Origin: Zygaena filipendulae
Lineage: Eukaryota; Arthropoda; Insecta; Lepidoptera; Zygaenidae
Assembly: GCA_907165275.2 (NCBI GenBank)
Contig: OU015649.1
Location: 1,766,001 to 1,830,000, forward strand
Direction: 5' to 3'
Length of the DNA: 64,000 nt
Below, in pieces: positions 57,346-64,000 of this stretch. The position numbers were made by a program, and so were the translations under genes. Under the pieces are notes generated by a model that saw only the letters and a list, made by a program, of their open reading frames with translations, was not told the DNA's origin and searched no databases. The number at the start of each line of letters is the position of its first letter. The first letter of the stretch is position 1.

Positions 57346-57395
57346 GCGATTTTTATCCCGGAATCCCCGCGAAATCATCGAAGTTGACTCGGGCT
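57345..57395 (+). mobile_element. Helitron-like fragment
   Basis: GCGATTTTTATCCCGGAATC, CCCGCGAAATCATCGAAGTT, GACTCGGGCTAAC: the segment just before the 3' hairpin, decayed. Confidence 0.35.
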
Positions 57396-57537
57396 AACAA
57401 ATAGGTAATTTTTTTTATGTCTTCAATTTTGTATGTTTTAACACCTACTTGTTATACGTTTTATATCTAAACAAAAGAACATAGCTACTGTGAAGGTTAC
57501 GAATTACATGACACACTTCCTACTATGATAAGTTATC

Positions 57538-57640
57538 CTTTCGGCTGCTCTATGCAAAAACAAAGCAACGGTAATTTTTTTCCGTAATAAGTTTTTTGTT
57601 TTTGCCACTTTTCACGCGTAACGGACGTTGCTACACACTC
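57538..57640 (+). mobile_element. MITE family J copy 3 (partial)
   Basis: TTCGGCTGCTCT, AACAAAGCAACGGTAATTTTTTT and CGTAACGGAC-like blocks appear in the same order as in the copy at 2037-2145. The left terminus is not recognisable. The copy abuts the local tandem repeat at 57645-57912. Confidence 0.4.
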
Positions 57641-57644
57641 ACAA

Positions 57645-57912
57645 TCATCAAAAAGGCTTAAGTGTTATAGAAATTAATATTGAGAAGTTCGTAATACTAT
57701 GGAAGATTGGTTTTAAATAAAGCGATTTCCGTTTTTTTGCTCCTCCTGTTTTTATTTAGCTGCAACAACTATCAAAAAGGCTTTAGTCTTACAGAAATTA
57801 AAGTTAAGAAAATCGTTAAACTTAAAAGTCGATACAAAAATGGAAGGTTTGTTTTAAATAAAGCGACTTCCGGTTTTTTGCTCCTCCTGTTAAAATTATT
57901 TAACTGCAATTA
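57645..57912 (+). repeat. Two-unit tandem repeat, ~130 bp
   Basis: Blocks ATCAAAAAGGCTT, AGAAATTAA, GTTTTAAATAAAGCGA and TTTTTTGCTCCTCCTGTT occur twice in the same order (57645-57765 and 57766-57912). The 73-codon open frame 57707-57928 is built from this repeat and is not considered a gene. Confidence 0.7.
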
Positions 57913-58309
57913 CTTTGTTTTACCGTAGGGCAGCCGCTTTGTACAAAACAGTTGGTTGGTAAAACCTTCAATGACAATACTCGCTTACAACGATAACTCA
58001 CAAATTGTGTAGGTATATGTATGTTTTTAATAGTACCATTTAAATACAATAGTTAGTCAAGATATAAAACCCTTGAATGTTTTTTATCATTTCTTTTTAA
58101 ATAGATTACGACAGGCTTTTTTACTTCGATAAACTTTATTAAAGAAACAGAAGCAAAGTTTGATTGGAAGAAAATGATATACCCAGATGAAGATTTATTT
58201 GTGTAATATATTTATTTTTACATAGAATCTTTTTATAAAGTAATGGGTTCAAGAATTAATACTTTTGCCCATAGAATTTAATATGCATATCTAAACATAT
58301 CTACATATA

Positions 58310-58503
58310 AATGAAATTGAAGTGTCTGTTTGTAATTCCAAATTCTCACTAAATGCATATGCATAATTATTATAATTTTTTTTTGTTTGTCTATCTTTCT
58401 GTCAGGTTACTCCAGCTAATCTCTGAAACGGCTTTTAGAAAAAAATTGTTCCTGCGGGAATTGCGAAACTCACGCAGGTGAAACCGTGAAAGCGCAGCTA
58501 GTA
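58310..58503 (+). mobile_element. Helitron-like element, diverged
   Basis: AAATGAAATTGAAGTGTCTG, TTTGTCTATCTTTCTGTCAG, TCTCTGAAACGGCTTTTAG, TTCCTGCGGGAATTGCG, hairpin region ACGCAGGTGAAACCGTGA, GCAGCTAG|T. Confidence 0.55.
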
Positions 58504-58642
58504 CTTACTATAATTACAGTGAGCAGTGTGAAAATTCAGGTAAGGCTAAAAAAGTCAAGTGTACCTACCTAATTCGAATTTTTACCCTGTGCGTGGGTGT
58601 GGTGTGCCTTATTTTGACAGGGAACTATCACTTTACAGTGTA

Positions 58643-58849
58643 CTATCTGTCTCCCGCGGTTCCATCCGCGGTAATTTCGTAGTTCCCGTAGGAATTTTAG
58701 GATAAAAAGCCCATGTCACTTCGGACTCCCGTAGCTTCCTATAATTAGATAAAAGAATTTCCAAAGGTTCCGTAGATCCAGAGATTAACCCCTTCAATCT
58801 CACCAACTCACAATTCACAAACTTTACGTCTTTATAATATTAGTATAGA
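58643..58849 (-). mobile_element. Helitron-like element
   Basis: CTATCTGTCTCCCGCGGTTCC (terminal CTAG changed to CTAT on this strand), GGATAAAAAGCCCATGTC, TCCGTAGATCCAGAGATTAA, TTTATAATATTAGTATAGA. Same subfamily as 55585-55782. Confidence 0.75.
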
Positions 58850-59001
58850 TTCACTCTATGTCTTTGTCTGCATAATACATCCTAATATGTATGTATTTTA
58901 CATTTTGGAGCAACAAGAATTCTTTCATCCTGGTACAATAAAGGAAACTGTGGGGGCAAAACCACCTGTTTTCATATAAACTCGTAGATTTATATATATT
59001 A

Positions 59002-59213
59002 CTAGCTGTGCCCCGCAGTTTCATTTGCAGTAATTTCGGAGTTCCCGCGGGAATTCCGGGATAAAACATACCCTTTACCTCTGTACCCCTGACAACGTGC
59101 ATGCCAAATTTCATCCAAATCCGTTCAGCCGTTTTTGCGTGATTGAGTAACAAACATCCAAACATCTAAACATCGAAACATCCACACTTTCACATTTATA
59201 ATATTAGTAGGAT
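59002..59213 (-). mobile_element. Helitron-like element, common subfamily, complete
   Basis: CTAGCTGTGCCCCGCAGTTTC, CGGAGTTCCCGCGGGAATTC, GACAACGTGCATGCC, GCGTGATTGAGTAACAAAC, TTTATAATATTAGTAGGAT. Confidence 0.85.
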
Positions 59214-60034
59214 AATGAACGGGGTATAAAAAAATATATTCTTTCTGCGCTTATCGCTGCCGCTCAGCCGCACCTTAGCTTGGCCGTGATATTATCTCTA
59301 TTAATTAATTTACCGCGCAAACATTAAGGCGAAGCTCAAAACGCATATATTTAATTTATACCCTTCATATTGCCCACATATAGGTTGGTACGGACACATG
59401 GCACACCCGTGTCATGCTCTCAAATAATTAAAACGCCATCGCAATGATGCGATGATTTTTTTGAAACATATTATTGAGTTTTTATTGTGGTTATTTTGCT
59501 TTCTCGTAATTCTTATTGTGTGTTTTCAGACATACTCTCTATGTGTAGGTAGACATAGACGTAGACATATCTGTATTCGGCATCACAGAAAATTAAAAAA
59601 TATGTGACAAAATTTAACAATTAAACAACATGCGCCTAGAAATTTTTGTGATGCCGAAATGGATGGAAATGGTTTCCAGCGGAGCCTATAACCCCATGCG
59701 TCTGCGCAATATCCGACCGCATGTCTTACCGCATAAATTCGTTAATTATGTTATATATCCATTGATAAATACACAGATATATTATAACAATTATTTTATA
59801 ATAATAGATAGAATAATAAATAAATAATTATAACATTCACACAGCAATACGAATCATATACGTACATATTAAAATTAGAAGATTATTGAAATAACTTGGT
59901 CAGCAATGATAGACTCATTCTTTTGTTGTACAAAGAAGATATAGGCTTTTAATCTACTTTTAAAACTATATACCGATACTAGGTACTAGGTATATTGTAG
60001 GAAATATACAGAATAAAATACAAAAATAGTAGTT

Positions 60035-60109
60035 TAGGCCACTTTTATCCCGGGATTCCCACGGGAACTCCGAAATTAACGCGGGTGAAACCGCGGGAAA
60101 CGGCCAGTA
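60035..60109 (+). mobile_element. Helitron-like 3' end
   Basis: TTTATCCCGGGATTCCCACG, GGAACTCCGAAATTAACGCG, hairpin CGCGGGTGAAACCGCGGG, AACGGCCAGT (terminal CTAG altered to CCAG). Confidence 0.65.
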
Positions 60110-60851
60110 TGAAATAATAACGAAGAACCGCAACATATTCACAGTGACCAAATCGCTTAAATACGTTTGGAAAAAAAAGATAATATTTAATTACACGAAG
60201 ATGTGGAAGGTAATTTGGTGAATTACAAGGTAATTCCCGCCAGAGGGAGCTCGGGTGGTGATAGACCGTCGCAATATCCGGCGAGCAACAGGCTGACAAC
60301 ACTTTCGTAATGAATTATCAACTCTAACGCCGATGGAATAAAGTTGAAATTTGATAGAAGTTGTCTTGAAATGAGGATTGTACAATAATTTGTTGATAAA
60401 TATCTGTTTATTTAGCGTGTACACGTATTACGTATTGGGTTTTAGGTTACAATTGTTTTAGGTTATAGATTAGGATCACTTTATTACTTAAGTTCAAAAA
60501 AGCTTCTCAGTTCTTCTGATTTTTTTTATGTTGTAACGTGATATCACTGTCAATTGTGAATTTATCTCTGTAATTTTTTTATATTCCTACTTCCAGGGAC
60601 GTGTAATCGTCGTCCTATCCTACGTACGTATACCAAGTACGCCAGTGTACAGCACGAGGTGTTCTATTTTTTTAGCATGGCAACGTATTATCGGATAAGG
60701 AGTTGGTTAAAAAAAAAATTAAAAACTCACGGCAAAAATGCTATTGAAAATGGAAGGGAACTTAAATGCGTAAATTTTTTTGTTTAAATCATTTACTTTG
60801 AATTAAAAATGTATCTTATTTTGCCTTATCTAGATAATATACCTACATAAA

Positions 60852-61168
60852 GGGGAAGATGACTAAATTTAAATTTGTAGTCGATTTTTTTGATTAATAA
60901 AAAATATTGGACACATATTTTTAATTTTTTTACGTACCTATAATCAAAATATAACGGCGATACATTGAGTTTAAATTCCGTGTGACGTCACACCAAGGTA
61001 CACCAAGGTATACTTAGTTATGACGTCGCAACCTCCCACTACTTAACTTAATGCGTTTTATCTAAGTATTTTTTCAAAAATTCGAAAAAGCAAAAAAAAA
61101 TACCTGTCTATTATTTTTTTACTATCTAACGGACGGACTTAATAGAATTTTGATATTTATTATATAAT
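60852..61168. mobile_element. MITE family D, diverged copy
   Basis: GATGACTAAATTT, then TTGGACACATATTTTT, GGCGATACATTGAG, TGTGACGTCACACC, a central direct duplication of ACACCAAGGTA, TTATGACGTCGCAACC, and TAGAATTTTGATATTTAT. Same order as the 40.7-kb copy, with more substitutions. Confidence 0.7.
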
Positions 61169-61369
61169 AGGTACCTTTTCGTCATGCCCGGTGTACCTAT
61201 ATATTTGGATAAGCCATTGAATTCCAAAAACACGAATCTGCCCTCTTCTCCCTCCCTTTCGCAGTCATATTTCCCTATAGCCAGCCACTATAGAGTACTC
61301 ACCGAGCGAAATGTTATAAAATTTTAAAAGTAACATAGGTAGGTGTGTTAGTAACAGGCTGGTTGTGGC

Positions 61370-61460
61370 AACGTTTAGCTTGATAACGCTCCAGCACAAA
61401 GCCGCGTAGTGTTATCCTGCATCACACTCAATTGACTGCATCCAGCCACTTAATGAAGCA
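61370..61460. promoter_or_regulatory. GATA-core segment
   Basis: TTGATAACGCTCC at 61380-61392, the same 13-mer as at 42231-42243, and GTGTTATCCTGC at about 61408. Moderately GC-rich. Confidence 0.3.
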
Positions 61461-62069
61461 CTAGGACGTTACCCGACTTTCCCGCCCCATTTCCTGGCCT
61501 TTTTCACATCGCACTTATTTATTATGACCACCGAAATGTTTATTTAATGGGCCGATAGACAGATTACGAACAGGTAAAGTGGCTATAAGGCACCGCGAGG
61601 TTGCTGAAGGAATGGAAACAAGAGTACTTACTGAAAAAGATTTTAAAACGTATACGTCGACGTTAGTAGGGATAATAAACCGCGAGCACACTAAATTGTC
61701 ATGATTCAAGTATTTTACAAGTGTTTTATTAAAATTCGAATAAAAATAGTGGATGCTTGGTTACATTACTTATTACAACGCCATCTTTTGAAATTCAAGC
61801 GAAAACGCGTGAAAATCTCACGATCACTGCCATAGTAACGCGCAATGTAGATATATATACCTATGCAACAAAAGGTTTTTCTACCGTAACATGGTTGTTC
61901 TGGTTGAAACAGAAACAACTATTTGGTCCAAAAAGCGTAGATTCATATTTTCAGTCAGAAACGGTCAATTTCAGTTTTTATCATAGATTCTTAGAGATGA
62001 CCTTCAACATGAAAATTTATAAACTACTGTTTTTATGCGAAATTTTTTTACATTATATCACTACATTTC

Positions 62070-62195
62070 CGCGATAAACTCATAAACATCTGAACGGATT
62101 TTCATGCGGTTTTCATCAGTAGATAGTATAGTTTGTCCTGGAATTTCAGCGAGAACTCCGAAATTACCGCGGGCGAAACCGCGGGGTACAGCTAG
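62070..62195 (+). mobile_element. Helitron-like element, 3' half
   Basis: CGCGATAAACTCATAAACAT, CGGATTTTCATGCGGTTTTC, GAACTCCGAAATTACCGCGG, hairpin CGCGGGCGAAACCGCGGGG, ACAGCTAG|T. Confidence 0.7.
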
Positions 62196-62460
62196 TTTTT
62201 GATAAACATACTTTGAACTCTGGATGAACTGAAAACACCGTGAATGAGAGAAAAAATCGGCTGTCGGCGGAGGCTGGCGGCAATCAAGGTCCAGACCACT
62301 GATTTTTAAAGGTCCCGGGGTTTCATAGGTGGATAGGGCATCCGTAAAAAAAGGATATTGTAAAGCAAAATCTGGTTACGCACGATTTGGTCAGCGCCGT
62401 CTAGATTTAACGCTCACGGACATAAAGTGACGATTATGAAGACACTTATGCTACACTAAT

Positions 62461-62590
62461 CGATCTCCTACGGGTTTACTCGCGTTAATTTTCAAAATTC
62501 CCGCGGGAACACTAGCTTCCCGATAAGTGGAAAAAAAATAAAATCGGCATAGCAGTTTTTGAGTTTTTTCATTACAAACAAACATAAAAA
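62461..62590 (-). mobile_element. Helitron-like fragment
   Basis: CTACGGGTTTACTCGCGTTA, AAAATTCCCGCGGGAACAC, GCATAGCAGTTTTTGAGTTT, CATTACAAACAAACAT. Confidence 0.5.
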
Positions 62591-63049
62591 AATGAAATAT
62601 TTCTTCTTAAAATATGTATGTATTTATAGATGAAATTAAACCTGAAGACAATTAATATGAGTAAAAGGATTAGAATATCATGGTATCGTAAACGTTTTAT
62701 AAGAGCATAACTTTGAACTGTTTGAAGAAGAAGAAAAAAAGAAGAAAATACATTTATTTCAGCACAACACACAAGAAAAAGAAACAAACATCAACAGTGC
62801 CTAATCTAAAGAAACACTTTAAAACTGTTTTAAAACTGTTTTATCTTATTAGTCCAAAAAGGTGTTCCTCATAATATGTAGGTTGTAGGTAGCGGCTCAA
62901 TCAATCGGCTAGACGCGGTGTTTACTATCTTTCAAGCAAACTATTATATCGTATCGGGCCGATTGATCGGACCAACGGGCAACACCCGTTAACGTTCTTT
63001 CTGGATTTACGCTCGCGTTAACAAAGGTGTCTGAATACGATGATTACGT

Positions 63050-63216
63050 GGTGGACTGTACCTGGAACATATCGCGCCGCGTCGATAACGTCAACTCCAC
63101 ACATGATCAATCAGCCCCTACTCACGTCGCGCGGTATCTTGCATAAAATATTGCACACGCCCGCCCCCTGCCGCCGCCCGCCCCGACCCCGGCAGGTACC
63201 GCCCGATAGTGTGGAC
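63050..63216. promoter_or_regulatory. GC-rich island split by a hAT MITE
   Basis: GATAACG at 63075, then C-runs at 63158-63192 (CCCGCCCCC, CCCGCCCCG, ACCCC) and CGATAG at 63205. The island resumes as GTGTGGACGGGGGC after the element at 63217-63733, so that element landed in its right edge. Confidence 0.4.
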
Positions 63217-63733
63217 TAAGGATGTTTCGGAGCTTCGACTCCGACTCCGATAAGTCGAAACTTCCGATTGATATTACACCTCCAGTTCCGAAACTTTAAA
63301 ATCGGAGGTTCATGCATGTCGCAGGAGGATCCCCTCTCCCCTTCTCATATTTTTTTCACATAGTTAATTGCAAATTGAGTTATTATATTATAATTTTAAA
63401 CTGACAGCGTGCTACTGGAGAGTTTGTTGCGCAGTTCTACGCCCATAGCACTAGCAAACTGTGAAGGGTGGATATTTTATGGGTGCTGTCACAATAAATG
63501 TAACTTTATTGACGTCAAAAAGAGCCACATTATGGACTTGAATAAATGATTTGACTTTGACATGATTATGCTTTCTATCGTTGATTGCATTTCATTACAT
63601 ATTATTTAAGGTTAACATATTGTATCTCTTCTGCCTCTCCGAACTCCGACTCCGATTTCGGTTCCGACTCTGACAAACCAATTTTAAAAAACTGCGACTT
63701 CTTTTCCGATAAACTGCCTCCGTAACATCCCTA
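63217..63733. mobile_element. hAT-type MITE with 8-bp target duplication
   Basis: Ends TAAGGATGTTTCGGAG and (complement of right end) TAGGGATGTTACGGAG. Both sides are flanked by the direct 8-mer GTGTGGAC (63209-63216 and 63734-63741), the target-site length of hAT transposons. Subterminal CCGACTCCGA/TCGGAGTCGG motifs occur at both ends. 517 bp, no transposase frame. Confidence 0.85.
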
Positions 63734-63741
63734 GTGTGGAC

Positions 63742-64000
63742 GGGGGCTAACAGAGATAGCGGCCGGAGAAATATTTAACGTCATCGGTGTGTATGTATCA
63801 TGGTTTGATCATCGACTAATTTTACTACAAGGAAAACCCAGTGGGTAATATCATACTTTAATGGAATTACCTGAATGTGAGGTGGTAAGATACGAGTAAT
63901 TAAAACATAAAATTAATATATGATACCTATAAAATTTATCCTACGAGTCAAATATAAATGTACGTAAATATATTCAAAATCGACAAAAAAAAACCAATGC
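63742..64000. other. Window end, no gene recognised
   Basis: Short AT-rich stretch after the GC island; nothing further seen. Confidence 0.5.

Noticed and set aside
59630..59827. 65-codon plus-strand open frame starting MRLEIFVMPKW
   Set aside because: Begins plausibly, but the second half is AT-driven (I/N/Y) and no homology or splice signal could be recognised.
62726..62830. Another LINE 3' end near the AAGAAGAAAA run
   Set aside because: Poly-A/G run followed by TTTATTTCAGC is suggestive, but no conserved UTR block or tail repeat could be matched.

Overview
The window looks like AT-rich, gene-poor nuclear DNA from a lepidopteran (moth or butterfly). The best evidence is the repeat content. 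There are dozens of short elements that begin near TCTATACTAATATTATAAAG and end in a GC hairpin followed by CAGCTAGT, which is the structure described for the lepidopteran Helitron-like family Lep1. There is also a tRNA-derived SINE with recognisable pol III boxes, an RTE-clade LINE, and several palindromic MITE families. No host protein-coding gene could be supported. Apart from the LINE, every long open frame is 126 codons or shorter, falls in AT-rich or repeat sequence, and shows no domain. The window is best read as an intergenic region or a large intron.

Layout. 1-8.5 kb: mostly unique AT-rich DNA with two copies of a TA-flanked MITE, one Helitron-like copy, a Harbinger-type MITE at 4.7-5.2 kb and a C-rich tract at 5.54-5.60 kb. 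8.5-15 kb: an 11-bp phased array of GTTATCG motifs, a 0.27-kb repeat present twice, a CpG-rich island at 10.6-10.96 kb and palindromic MITEs. 16.6-17.3 kb: a local direct/inverted repeat cluster. 17-23 kb: Helitron-like copies, a tRNA-derived SINE and a palindromic MITE. 27.1 kb and 50.4 kb: two inverted copies of one ~0.4-kb repeat; the second is nested in a larger TIR element and keeps a nested palindrome that the first has lost. 33.8-36.8 kb: two LINE 3' ends, a MITE with ~120-bp TIRs and another TIR element. 40-43.8 kb: Helitron-like clusters and a GC/GATA island. 47.3-49.3 kb: a 5'-truncated RTE LINE with an intact reverse transcriptase frame, the only convincing coding sequence. 49.4-63.8 kb: more Helitron-like clusters, GC islands and a hAT-type MITE with an 8-bp target duplication at 63.2-63.7 kb.

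The non-repeat signal of most interest is a scatter of short GC-rich islands in otherwise AT-rich DNA (8.58, 10.6, 14.1, 15.7, 39.07, 42.1, 49.75, 53.0, 54.55, 55.35, 61.4 and 63.1 kb). Most carry GATA-type motifs, often the 9-mer GATAACGCT, and several carry G-runs able to form quadruplexes. They are candidate cis-regulatory elements; this is inference from base composition and motifs, not demonstrated function. No new protein-coding system was found.
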